Assembly: GCA_963931865.1 (NCBI GenBank)
Contig: OZ007509.1
Coordinates: 19,126,227-19,190,226, forward strand
Direction: 5' to 3'
Origin: Axinella damicornis
Lineage: Eukaryota > Porifera > Demospongiae > Axinellida > Axinellidae
DNA: 64,000 nucleotides
The position numbers were made by a program, and so were the translations under genes. This document shows positions 22,467 through 33,684 of this stretch, piece by piece (within the stretch, counting starts at the first letter, position 1; every line of letters starts with the position of its first letter). Under the pieces are notes generated by a model. It saw nothing but the letters and a program-made list of their open reading frames with translations, was not told the origin of the DNA and searched no databases.

Positions 22467-25400
22467 CTGATGATGGGCACATGATGTTATTATGACATCA
22501 TATCAAAATTTCTTAAGCTTTTACACTAGCCTGGTGGTTCAACAAGAACTTGTTTTTTCAACTAAACGTTTCGACCACACTGCGATGGTCTTCTTCAGTG
22601 GTAATACAATACAGCACATCAATTAACAGACACTCTTTTTACACTAGCCTGGTGGTTCAACAAGAACTTGTTTTTTCAACCAAACGTTTCGACCACACTG
22701 CGGTGGTCTTCTTCAGTGATAATACAATACAGCACATCAACAGACACTGGATATGAAAACACTTGAAGATGACTGGTATGTTGTTATAAAGGCTTATAAG
22801 TGTACCGTTTCTGAGATTTTTTGTATTGACATGTATTGCGTGTATGTAGTATCCCTACACATAGAGTCTACCGACTCTATGATAATATTTTCCAGCTGTT
22901 ATCTCAACAGCAACACACTCTGAAGTGAGCTGCATGTGCCCAGTTTAGGGGTACTGATTTGTTCCTTCAACAACCAAGAGATGGGAGTAACATTATTAAA
23001 CTTGAATGCTGGTGGCAGGATTCCCCATTCATTTTCAAACATGCCCTACAATACCATTGACCACACTCAGCTTTTACTTTTCCCTTCTATTTGTGCCCTT
23101 CATGTTAACTTTATTGAATTGTGTTTATGCTTAGATTTGTCAAATTAAACATCCACAGCTATATACTTTATTGTACAACAGGACATCTAATGATTGCATG
23201 ACCAACCTCTGCGTGAGAGCACAGTATTTCCGATGCTATGTGGTGCCACTGCTGTAGCCACAGGACTTGGAGTGGGTGTGCCTGGAGCTGGAGGATTGGT
23301 ATAGCAAACTTCACAATGTTATACTATAATGCATACCCATTTTGCGATTTTACTTCCAATTATTTCGGCAAGGCTTATGAATGATTAATAAAAACCTGCT
23401 GAATTTTTAGAAGATATACGGTATGCACAATCACAATTCAAATCCAAATAAACCTACATGTGAACTGTTTTGCTCTCACTAGGATACAGGAAAAGTAATG
23501 TGCCATTGATTTTGAAGGACACTGTCATGTTTAACCTGAATCTGGGATGTAGAGGGTAAAGAACGAGCAACCCGTTGCTCCAGTCAGGTTGATCTCATGC
23601 TCAAGGCACACATGAGGTTTGTCTGTGTGTGGCCATCGAAGGAGCAGCTCACACTTTGGAATCACCCGACCACAACTGAAATGATCGACAGTTCCCTTCT
23701 TAATCTGTGCAAAGAACAGTCAGCAACCATTAGTTTCTAGCTACTTGTAGTAGCTCATGAGGGATATAACACAGCTGCATTTGGCAATCAAGTTCTAGGA
23801 CTTACTATAGGATCATAACGTGGTCTGATTGTCCAACCACTCTCCAGTATCTCACCACTCCTCGGGATAGACAGTGTAATCATTTCCCTGTTGAATCCAA
23901 GGGTCATTTCTATATCTTGTCTAAACTGTAACTTCGAGGTACATTCCTCCTCCGCAACCTGAATTAACATTAATTGGAGATGAATGGATGTGGAGAAAAA
24001 ATGATGCATACTTTGTACAATTGGCATGAGATACTTACAGTGCGGTGAGCATCAAGGTTCTTTGTGATCACAAAGTGCACTCTGCAGTCGTTCACCCCTT
24101 TCCTAATGTAGACCTGACCACAGTACAGGTCAGAGATTTCCAAATCGGTTGATGCTAGCTGCTTGTGTTGATCGTGGATGGTTTGCACAGAAGTGGGTGG
24201 ATAAGGTTGGACTCTGTGCGACCGTCGGGAAGCTACTCGTTTAACTACTCCAAACCCAGAAAAGCGGGATAGTGATAAGCTACCGTACAAACTGTGGCAA
24301 CTAAAGACACCTCCGTCTCGAATTCTGAACAAATAAGGTAGTTCTTTCTGGGTGCACTTGGTAGAAACGAAGGCGAGCTGCGAGCACTGCTGTTCACTGG
24401 AGAGGACAGCACAGTGCTGTATCTCAACGGTGAGGGGCTTTGTGAACTTGTGGGGACTGTACACCCAGTAGACTGCACTGATGAGCTCACAGTCAGGAGG
24501 CATCTGAAACTGACCAGACAGACCGACTTGTACGGTCAGCTCTGCTTCTGATACTTCAGCTGGTAGACTGCCTTCTGGGACATGAAGCTTGAAGCCGTAA
24601 CCCTCAAACTGAAGGTTTTGTGTTTCTTGTGTGAGAGTAAACGTTGCTTGTGCAACAACTTCGGCTCCACGTAAGTGTTCTGTAAAGTTGAGTGAATGAT
24701 CAGAGTAATACTGCATGCATCAAAACAGCAACTGTTACAGTTTAGACCGGAATGTAGTAATTAAACTGCCATGGGTCTGTGAACACTATAGCTTACCAAC
24801 TGGATCAGAGGAGGGTGAGGTGGGTGTAGGCATCATGTGCACCTGCTGTTTTCTGAGGAAATCAATTTCCACTTCTTTGTCCATCACATCATCTCTCAGT
24901 TGGTCAACCTCCCAGCTGTAAGTATCTCGAAAGAATTCTACTTCTCTGCATCTAGCCTCAAGTGAGTCAATCTTACTAATCTGTTCCTGCTTTTCTAGTT
25001 CCAACATTTCAATTCTGTCTTGCTTGCTTTGTGAATCACTGATAATGATATCCTTCTCAATGATTGTTTGCTGAAGATTTTCAAGGCCTTGTTGGAGTGA
25101 GTCCACTTGGCTTTGAAGTGCTTTGCTCTCCTCAGTTCTGTGTCTTTTAATGGTAGCAATTTCATCATCTTTTTCTTGTCCATCACAACGTAGAAATACC
25201 ACTTCTAAGTTCTTGCTCTCCAGCTCAAGTTGCAGTTTAGCTGCAAGTTCTGTACCTTGTCTGAATTCTTGTTCCCTTTCTCCAACCTCTTTTCCAGTTG
25301 GCAGTAGCTGGTGGGCACTTACTACCTCTTCTTGAGCAATGACCTGACCATCTCTACTCACTTTCTGCACTTCAGCTACTTCAACTGCTATAGTGGGAGC

Positions 25401-26380
25401 ATAAGGAACAACCGAAGCATCCGCCTGACTATCCACTTGGCTCAAGTCCTCTGACAGATCTGGAACCTGGGTTGCTCTATCTTGGGACTGCACAACAGCA
25501 GACATTTGCTCACGTTGAAGAGTTCTGATGTGCTCATCCTTCCTGTGTAGCTGCTGCTCTAGCTCTCCTTTTTCGTGATCTTTGGCTTGAATTTCTGTCT
25601 CCAAAGCAAGTCTTGCTTGTTCCTTCTCTTGGAGTTGATGCTCTAAAGTCACTCTTGCTTGTTTCTTCTCTAGAAGTTGATGCTCTAAATCTACTCTTGC
25701 TTGTTCCTTCTCTTGAAGTTCACGCTCTAAAGCCATTCTTGCTGGTTCTCTTTCTTGAAGTTGATGCTCCAAAGTTGATTTCATCTGATGAAACTGTTGT
25801 TGAATCAATAGCCTCGCTTGCTCTTTCACTTCAATTTGATGCTCTAGAGCTGCTTTCATCTGGTAATATGATCGCTGTATAGCCGCATTTGTTTGATCTC
25901 TCGCCAGTATTTGATGCTCCAAAGCTGTTCTTGTTTGATCAAACTGCTGTTGTGCAGCAATCCTTGCTTCATCTTTCACACGAGTTTCTTCTTCCAAGTT
26001 TGCTTTTGTTTGAGACAGTTGCCGTTCCAGAACTGGGACTTGGTCAGCTTCCTGTTCAGCACGCACGGCTCTAGCCAGGGCAAGTCTGGCTTTTCTCTGT
26101 GCACTAGCAACCTTCTCCTCCAATTGGCATACAGTTTGTCTGAGTTCTACCTTTGTTTTATCAAACTGCTGTTGTACAGCTACTCTTTCTTCATCTTTCA
26201 TGTGAATTTGTTGTTCCAAGTTTGCTTTTGTTTCAGAAAGCTGCTGTTCTAGAGCTGGGACTCGGTCAGCTTCCTGTTCGGCTTTCACGGCCCTAGCGAG
26301 GGCAAGTCGCACTTGTGTCTGTGCAGTAGCAAGATTGTCTTCCATTCGGAGTACGTCTTCCTGTACATTTACATCTCTCT
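22168..26380 (-). CDS. Gene E: coiled-coil / ZU5 / UPA / Death-domain protein
   Basis: Likely cytoplasmic assembly or adaptor protein. ZU5-UPA-Death is the core of UNC5, PIDD and ankyrin-type proteins, where ZU5 and UPA can hold the Death domain in a closed state. Exons with consistent phases: 26380-24797 (coiled coil), 24679-24039 (ZU5 and linker), 23958-23806 and 23704-23536 (UPA), 23287-23207 (Pro/Thr/Ser linker), 22466-22168 (Death domain and stop). They give 975 residues. No transmembrane segment or signal peptide is seen in these exons, which argues against an UNC5-type receptor. The first exon must end in phase 1 and was not identified with confidence. Candidates are a tiny exon MKSCIE ending near 26634, or use of the leader exon at 30729. 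An ATG 88 nt upstream in the same frame (26468) would also stay open. Confidence 0.82.
22521..22748. repeat. ~118-bp tandem duplication before gene E Death exon
   Basis: Two copies beginning ACACTAGCCTGGTGGTTCAA, each with AAACGTTTCGACCACACTGC, lying in the intron just upstream of the 22466 acceptor. Confidence 0.85.
23536..23958 (-). CDS. UPA-domain exons of gene E
   Basis: Two exons (23958-23806 and 23704-23536) carry the UPA fold. The first holds FNREMITLSIPRSG and ESGWTIRPRYDPI before a phase-0 GTAAGT donor. The second holds KKGTVDHFSCGRVIPKCEL, LLRWPHTDKPHVCLEHEI and LTGATGCSFFTLYIPDS before a phase-1 donor. Gene B repeats both exons at the same borders. UPA follows ZU5 in UNC5, PIDD and ankyrins. 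Confidence 0.75.
24039..24679 (-). CDS. ZU5 exon of gene E
   Basis: The 641-nt exon encodes a ZU5 domain starting near LQFEGYGFKLHVPEGSLP. The pattern of a strand followed by a PxGxLP turn is the family hallmark. It continues through AELTVQVGLSGQFQMP, VYWVYSPHKFTKPLTVEI and FSGFGVVKR. ZU5 autoproteolysis (HFS or HFP) is known in PIDD and UNC5CL; the comparable region here reads SGFG, so self-cleavage is not supported. The exon ends with YCGQVYIRKG-VHFVITKNLDAHRT, the start of the UPA-linked segment that is also present in gene B. Confidence 0.8.
24797..26380 (-). CDS. Coiled-coil exon of gene E
   Basis: This single 1584-nt exon encodes 528 residues, nearly all predicted long coiled coil from heptads rich in Glu, Gln, Arg, Ala and Leu. 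Two levels of internal repetition are visible. A unit of about 70 residues (LALARAV-AEQEAD then LERQL, QTKANLE, AAQQQFDQT) occurs twice. A 14-residue unit such as EHQLQEKEQARLAL, two heptads long, is repeated about seven times. The exon ends with a second coil (LQQGLENLQQTIIEKDIII, LRDDVMDKEVEIDFLRKQ) and a short Pro/Thr/Ser linker. A dimerising or oligomerising rod placed before ZU5 is the simplest reading. Confidence 0.82.
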
Positions 26381-27021
26381 CTAAAGTATATGACATTAAA
26401 GGAGACGTTGTAGATTGATTATAAACATTGGATACCAATACTACAAAAGTAGCCATAAAGAGTGTCACATGAGATTGATCATGACACTGCAGATATGTTA
26501 TGGTGACTGGGTATTATTATATATTTTGAGTTTCTACATCCTTGTTATGATGGGATGCAGTACATCAATTGTGCTGGCTGTTATACATTACAAATCATGT
26601 CACCATCATGGAACTGAAAGTTTGACCTTGAATGCTCACCCTCAATGCAACTTTTCATTCCAAACTACGTACCTTATTCCGCACATAACAAATGTATGGC
26701 TAGTGCGCATGCAGCTTGCTCATGCTTGTCCACAATGCCCTGAATTAATGTATTTAAAGTTGCATGCAACCTTTTAACTTTGAGCTTATTCACATCTTCC
26801 CGCCAAATGAGAAGGAGTGTGTAGCAGGTTTTTAAATGCCCTTTTTATCTATTGTGGTAAACCTCTAAGGATTAATATAACTTTACCATCAAATTTTAGA
26901 GTACATCTTTGGTTCTGGGCACTAGCTGTGCAAATCCAGTATAGAGCTAATTAAGGGGTTGACAGAACTAAACTACCCTACTATCTACAGCATTTATGCA
27001 TGTAACAAACTAAGTAGCTCT

Positions 27022-30000
27022 CTACATTACTACAGTGTCATCCAATGATTCTACACAACCTTGAGGTCGTGGCTCAGTCGGTGGCTGTAACCCCTGAAGT
27101 TGAATCAGGAAGGAGTTGAAGGGAATTTTTGCTCCCAGCAGCTTTATCCTGTACATAAACCTCGCGGGCTGCTCTTCCTGCCTTGTCCACTTCACAGAGA
27201 ACTGACAGGAAGGCACTTCCTTCCCGGGAACAAACTGGTCTACCAGGTGTTTTGTTATCTGAGACATAAACAATTATTAACAGAGTTAGCATTTGTATTG
27301 TGGGCCAGCCATGCATATTATTTTAGAAAGTATGTCTGGACACTATGACATGTCTCTGAATACGTTAACATGTGACAGGTCACGTGCATGGCCTGCAATC
27401 ATTTGTGTAGCTTGTGTTCGGCCGGTACTGAACTAATGCAAGAGAAGGTGCCTTCAAAGCAAGTCAGTTAGAGAGGAGGACATGGTCTCCCAAGTGTATC
27501 TAGTCTCATTCCCAGGCACTCGGAATGAGGAAGGAGTGCCTGGTATCCAGTATTCGTGCATGCACGACCCTCCGGGCTTTTCTGGGGAACTTGGAAACTA
27601 CTACTACAGCTACTAGTCTGTGTTGCAGACCATACATCATTGAATCACGGGAACCATTTATACACAGGCATAGGAATGAGTTTGATTAAGCGCTAGGGGA
27701 TCATATGTAGAAGAGGTGGTGAAGTCGCCAATCAGTGTTGCAGAGGTAGTGGCAATCAGTGGCGTGAAGCACACCAAAAGTTTTAAGGTACAAAGCACTT
27801 GCTTTATACTAAGGTAGACTGCTAGGCAGCCAAGGAAAAACACCATGCATACCAGGGAGAACATGCAGAAATAACATCTTGTTTTTTCCTTAGTTGGTGA
27901 GTAGAAGTATCATCTTACGTATGCGTATCAGAATTAAGGTCCATGTCATTAAATTTTCAGCCCAGCCTATGTATCACAGTTACAATGTGATATACATCCT
28001 ATTAGTAGGGCTGTGCGATAATTGTAATTTATCGTTTGTCGTGATAATATTTATTATCGTGATAAAGATATTGGATATCGATTATCGTGATAATGACATG
28101 TGACATTAATAGTTCTTAAACGGCATTACAACCTTGCTGTTTCCTGTGTAGACATGTTAACCACTGCCACTAAGACGTGTTCCATATGGACTAGCCACGT
28201 CAATACTGGAAAAAGATGCGTTAATGTTGTCACGTTTGTAGTAGTTCGCATACTGTGTAATTATCATGATATTATCGTTATCGTGATAATTTTGTCCGTA
28301 TTATCGCGATATAGGTTTTCCCATTATCGCCCAGGCCTACCTATTAGCTACAGTTGATATATCAAAATATCGTGCACTATTTTAGGGGTATTAACTTGAA
28401 CAAAATGCTCGATGAATGTAATGGAACTGCTTGTGCATGCACGAACAGTGGATACCAGGCGTTCCTCTCCCCGGGCCTTCCGAGTGCCTGGGAACGAGGC
28501 TAAAGTGTATCCTGGTGCTATCGTATTTCTTCTACAAGTTGAAAAAACATTAAAAAAGTATGGAGATGTAGGGATAGCAGAACAGCAAAAAGTAAGAAAA
28601 CAAGCAGGGATGATGGCATAAAACAGTTCAGTATACAACCCCATCTGTAACCAGGTCCGTAGCAAGCAGAAATTGAGCAGTCCACCCACGTAGTGCAGAG
28701 AGACCTTGCAAAGTATAGGTGATTATTATTGTCCACATGAATTGTGGAATTTTTTCCAGCTGTCCGAAAGCTCTCTGAGACACAGGACTGTCAGCTTTCT
28801 TATGCCCAAGTGTGCCACTTGGGGAACTTGGTTGATGTGGGTTGTCTACTGCGTGGGAGCAGCATCTGTGGACATACTTGACCGCTTGCTATGGCCATCA
28901 TAGGCACTGCCATGGGGATGAGCCCATCTCGAAAAGTGCATGATGGGGCCAAAACCTGACCAGCCCGACTGCTTGATACGGGCATGATAACAGCAATGGC
29001 CAGAGATAGTGCATACATGACATGCTATATACACACTAGTATAACCACATACACAATGATGTGTTAGATCTAGACTCACTACAGGGGGTGTAAGTGGAGT
29101 AATGGTCCATCCACTCCCTAGTTTCTTCGGAATATCCAGAGTGATCGTCTCTCCTGCAAACACCACCTCCTGGTGAGAACTCCACATGGCTCCTGCCACA
29201 GTGTACATGGCGTCGTCAGCAGCCTTCAATGAAAGTAACTCCAATCTGATTATAGCTAGCTACCTCGAGTGACACAGAGCACAGGATACTTACAGCTATA
29301 TGTGAGTCAGTGTCGCTCACAATTGCAAAGTAGACAGTCCAGCTGTGGATACCGCTACTACTGTGGTAAAGTCGGGCACAATATCTCTTCCCAGGATCTC
29401 TTCCAATATTACTAAACCTGTAGAGTTCTGAATCAAGTGTTTTCATCAGATCACCAGAAAGGCTTCTCACTCTAGAGCCTGAAAGGAAATACAAAACACA
29501 TCCCAAACAAACATACCAACCTGTTAATGCTAAGAATACAGACAATTACTGATCCATGCAACATTCATGGGCCTCAGGTATCCCAAGTAGATTTCTTTTG
29601 AATAAGTCCACAGAAGTATAGCTAATTCACAAGTTATCGTAGAGTATGTATGCAGGGATAGCGTGGACATGCAATATGACAATACAAAAAAATCCCAAAA
29701 ATGGTCAACTTATAACAATGTACCATTCATCTTCGTGTTTACACGACCGAAAGACTCCTGGTGTCGCAAAATTAACAAGCCAGAACTTGGCGAAATGTCT
29801 TACTGCAGTAGTATGACCATTATATTTATGTGACTATCCTTTCTCCAACTTGGCGTGCACATGGAGGGACCGGGAACGACACTAGTCCTACTCTGGTCCC
29901 CAGGCACTTCATATTTAAATACGAAGAGGAATGGTCCGGGCAAATGACTTACCCTTCAGCGTAGCCAAGGAATTTGGTAAAGTGTGCCAGTTTGGGGGTG

Positions 30001-30729
30001 GGGGGTGGGGGGGGGGGGGGGGGGGGGGGGGGGCTACACCAACCCCCATGGTGTAGCATTTGGATGGTTGGCTCAGTGACTCTTGTCTGTCATCATAACA
30101 AATTAAACTAGCCAGTCTTGTGCTGACGTATGACCTCTCCCACCTCTCTGGTCATTAGCATGATATAGTAATGTCCTTGCAATTGCGACTACTGTTTTTG
30201 TATTATGATTTAAGACAGCACCTACAGCCAGGCCGGAATTTGTTCCCAAACTTAATTTGTCTGGGAACAAGCCGATGACTTTAATACCTTGAGCATAAGG
30301 TTACTATTAATTGCGAGCACAAAAATTTAACGATTTGGTGGGTACTGATTTAAACAGAATCAGTATAATTAGTTATTAGCCAATGCAAAATTTAAATTCA
30401 CCTGCTCTCGTTAAATTAAACAGTAGCTTTAATGTAATGCATGTCCTACTGTACTGTAGCTGTTATGATCGACGTCGACGTGAGCTATTAGCGAACATCC
30501 ACCTCAAAAGGATAGCTAGCTAGATATACTGTACTACCCGATCACGGTGGTTATTGTGTCCGGCCGTCCCATGCCCAAGGGGCTTATGACGTGTCTGACA
30601 ATGTCTACAATTTTGCTGTCGATTGAAAATTAAATAAAGCACAAACAACGATGAAATGTCGCTATTACCTTCAAGATCGGTAGAGGGAACGCCCGGAACG
30701 GGCTCTTTTCCAGATGGTACTTCAGCCAT
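27022..30729 (-). CDS. Gene B: leader plus UPA-like protein, 208 aa
   Basis: Exons 30729-30669, 29478-29294, 29223-29080 and 27258-27022 join in phases 1, 0, 0 and end at TAG. The leader begins MAEVPSGKEPVPG. The next exon reads YCARLYHSSSG then WTVYFAIVSDTDSHIA; the third AGETITLDIPKKLGSGWTIT; the last KHLVDQFVPGKEVPSCQF, KWTRQEEQPARFMYRIKL and NSFLIQLQGL. These match gene E's post-ZU5 segment and both UPA exons, position for position and phase for phase, although the amino acids have diverged well. No ZU5, coiled coil or Death domain is present. A stand-alone UPA could compete with or cap ZU5-UPA-Death partners. Intron 3 holds a 1-kb mobile element with a second one nested inside it. Confidence 0.72.
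27501..28502. mobile_element. 1-kb TAGTCTCA-ended element in gene B intron 3
   Basis: Ends TAGTCTCATTCCCAGGCACT and the inverse with GCCTGGGAACGAGGCTA. Perfect 9-bp flanks AAGTGTATC. It contains the nested hAT-type element at 28006-28339. Confidence 0.82.
28006..28339. mobile_element. hAT-type element nested in a 1-kb element
   Basis: Ends TAGGGCTGTGCGATAAT and the inverse of ATTATCGCCCAGGCCTA, flanked by perfect CCTATTAG repeats. The interior is rich in TTATCGTGATAA motifs. Confidence 0.82.
30000..30033. repeat. Poly-G run in gene B intron 1
   Basis: A run of about 33 G broken by a few T. Confidence 0.9.
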
Positions 30730-31700
30730 TGCGACCCACCCCCTTTTCACGTTGGATTAATGAGATGACGTCACTCGCGTACGGTTCATGCAATTCAGAG
30801 CTGTTTACGTTTACGTTTTCCCATGGCGGCAACCGGAATAAACAAGGGGGGCTTCTCTCTTTGATGCGGATAGCGGCCCTTTCAAGTTTCAAATCGGTAC
30901 TCTGATGTGGCCGTGCGGTACTTAGAAGGTTTGTTAGAAAAAAATGAAAAACTTTTTTTTTTTTTTTTAAAGTAAAGGAGCTATTCTAGATTATTGAATG
31001 TAGCGATGGGCTATCTGGGTGTGAATAGCTAGGTGGAGTGAGCAGGAATGTTTGTGGGGCTGCTGAAGTGGCCGAAGAACAGCCTCCAACAGCTCCCTGG
31101 CCAAGGTACTCTAGCTAGAGAGTTGACCTTTCGGAATTACAGGCCCCGCCCATTTTCGTGTTAGGGCGAATTTGGCTGGTTTGGTAGCTGGACTGGGCTG
31201 GTGAGAGGGAGTAGATGTGTGGCCAAAACTCTGTAACCGAGAGGTGAACATGGAAAAGCATACCTAGTTTTGCAGGGGGTAGGTTGACCTTTTGGAAACG
31301 GCCTTGGCTTTGTTGGTTTTAGCTAGTTGGTGTGCGTGGAATTTTTTTGAAAGCCTAGGGTAGCCAAACCTCTGTTTTTGAGGGCGGCAGTGAGTTTTGG
31401 GCTGTAGCCTGCAAGTGAGGAGAGCAGGTGGTAAATCCATACGTAGTTTTTTGGCCTGTTTTGTGTGTGTATTGATGATGGGGTCAGAGTGTGGGTGGGG
31501 CCTTGGAGAGGGTCCAAATTTTCAGTTTAGTAGAGGGCCTTAAAATTGAGTTTTAGGGCATTTTCAAGCGAGGGAGCAAACTATTGCTGAAACTTATGTA
31601 CGCTTTGATGCTGCCCATTTATCCATCAACTTGGTTTCGGAGATCGCTGTACCCATGTTTCCTACCTTAATTTTGATTACTGTTACTAACCACAATTCAA

Positions 31701-32339
31701 TAGGGATGGGCACATCAATATTCTTAAATTCTTCTAAGAATTATTCTTCTGCTGATATCCGGCCTATTCTCCACAATTCTCAGCAAAATTTATCATTGTA
31801 CAGGGGTGTAGCTAGGATTTGGAGGCTGGGAGTTCTCGCGGCGAAATTTTTTCGAGCTAATTAATTATTCATAAGTTAATACGCAGTGCGTGCAAACAGT
31901 TGCTCTCGAAATGCTACAGCAATATGCCGGTGCCCAGACTTGCAGCACTATCAGCGTTAAGAGTATACGCCGGCATCAGCCTAGCTCCTGTCTCTGTCAT
32001 AAGATCGAACGCACATCGTACGTTGAGTGTGCGAGACTCCAGACACGCGCGTCATTATCCAGAAAAGCGAGGAGGCAACTGCCTCCCTTGCCTCATTGCT
32101 AGCTATGCCCTAATTGTACCACCAATAGTTAGTTATGACTTGTGGTTATTGTACTGAAGCATGACTGTACCTACTTTCACATAGCTAGTCTTCGAGAGAT
32201 TTCTTCTGGTAGGCACTGGCTACACTGCAGATCACGTGAGTATAACAGGATGTGTATTAGCTAGCATTTTGCGCCTATTCCGGAAGGCTGACCTAGCTAT
32301 TATTCTCAAAGAAATTCCCGAATAATGTGCCCATCCCTA
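31701..32339. mobile_element. TAGGGATGGGCACAT-ended element upstream of gene B
   Basis: Fifteen-base inverted ends TAGGGATGGGCACAT. No convincing direct repeat remains at its flanks. A second element (about 31798-32110) sits inside. Confidence 0.6.
31798..32110. mobile_element. Nested short-TIR element
   Basis: The left end AGGGGTGTAGCTA and the right end TAGCTATGCCCT are inverted relatives. Flanks CATTGTAC and AATTGTAC match at seven of eight bases, as for hAT elements. Confidence 0.5.
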
Positions 32340-32806
32340 CATCAGTTAGTAGACCCTGGCTGTACTGTGATGACTGTGACTGTGAAGTTTAATGGTCATA
32401 GTAACCTAATTCCCTGGCCAAAAGTTAAGGTGTGGGAATTAACTTGTGAGACTGAATAGATCTAGAGTGTGGTAGTGATTCCACCATTCCTCTCTCTGTC
32501 ATACACACACACACACACAATCATGCAAAGGAGGTACACGTGAAGGAGAATGGCAGTATTGATGAGGACAGGGTCATTCTGGAGCACTGTTCAGAGGGTT
32601 GAGACTCATCTGTATTGTATATTGGTGGTGCAAACTGTGACATGGCAATCACGAGCAGATGCTCACACAATGGTGTCAGACGTGTGACACACACGTGGTG
32701 ACAACCGTATTATTACAATGTCATACATGTAGCATAGTTGTATAAAAACTACTATCATCAGGTACAAAAAATACCAAATTAAGAACTATAGTAGCTACTG
32801 TCTTCT

Positions 32807-33684
32807 TTACAACATTGTTTTCAACTTCTCAACTTTGGACTCAAGAATACAACAAACGTGCTTAGCATTTGGTCGATTTTCCTTTGCATATTGAATGCAA
32901 TCTTGGATTAGACTGTGAAGTGGATGGGTCACTTCAATTTTCTTGACAAGGTCATCACGGTCAGCAACACGGACGATGCGACTGGCTCTCGTGACTATCT
33001 GAACAACGACAACACCAAAGGAAAAGATATCAAGACTGAAATCGTAGTCCTTGGAATCAATCTGACGGGCTTCCGGTGGCAAGTGTGCTACTCGATGGCC
33101 AAGTGTAGAAAGTGACCTGCAGTCAGGGTCAAGTATTCTTGACATTCCAAAATCAGACACTTTAGCAATAACAGCTCCATCGGTATGCAGCAGAAGCACA
33201 TTGTCACTGCAGATGTCACGATGAATTAGGTTCTCTGAATGGAGGAACTGAAGTGCTGAAGCAATGTCGAGGGAGAGGCTGGCTTCGGTATGCAGCGAAA
33301 GAAGCTTTCCCTTAGATTCAAGAAAGCATGTCAAACTCTCATCCATAAGCTCCATCACAAGGATCGGAAGGTCGGACTTGGGATCTATACGAGTACTCAA
33401 ATGCCTCACAACATTGCGATGTTTAAACGTTTCCAAGATCTTGCTCTCCCTCACGAACCTCTTTAATGCTTCTTCTTGAACAGTCGGTTCAAGTGAATTG
33501 AGGAGTCGAGGAACATGCGAGTGCAAAAGTTTTAAAGCACATACTTGCTTGCCTAACCTTCCTTTGTAAACGTCTCCAAATGCCCCAGCTCCAATAGACT
33601 GCTTAATCATCACCAAGTCACCATCAATGGTGACAAGCTCATCTGGAGACAGTTTCTGCCTCCCAAAGGCACTTCCATCTTCAC
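32807..33684 (-). CDS. Protein kinase exon of gene C
   Basis: The whole kinase domain lies in one 878-nt terminal exon, unlike the finely split PDZ part. Motifs by protein position: glycine loop GAGAFGDVYKG (259-269), catalytic Lys in CALKLL (279), the alpha-C Glu in VRESKIL (307), HRDICSDNVLL with Asp 384, DFG at 405-407, and PPEAR in place of APE. HRN at the KHRNVVRHL segment and the hydrophobic subdomain XI favour a tyrosine-kinase-like or Tyr-kinase relative. The HRD loop lacks the clear AAR or RAA signature of classical Tyr kinases, so substrate type is open. Confidence 0.88.

Larger units (their letters stand above)
30730..32806. other. Interval between genes B and C
   Basis: Gene B's upstream flank is GC-rich near 30760-30900. 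Then come a low-complexity G-rich stretch (31000-31560) and the nested elements at 31701-32339. About 470 bp before gene C's stop contain a short (CA)n run at 32503. No coding sequence is supported. Confidence 0.6.

Noticed and set aside
26380..26468. Start of gene E at ATG 26468 (MTLFMATFVVLVSN...)
   Set aside because: The segment sits before a good TTTAG acceptor and looks intronic; kept only as an alternative in gene E's entry.
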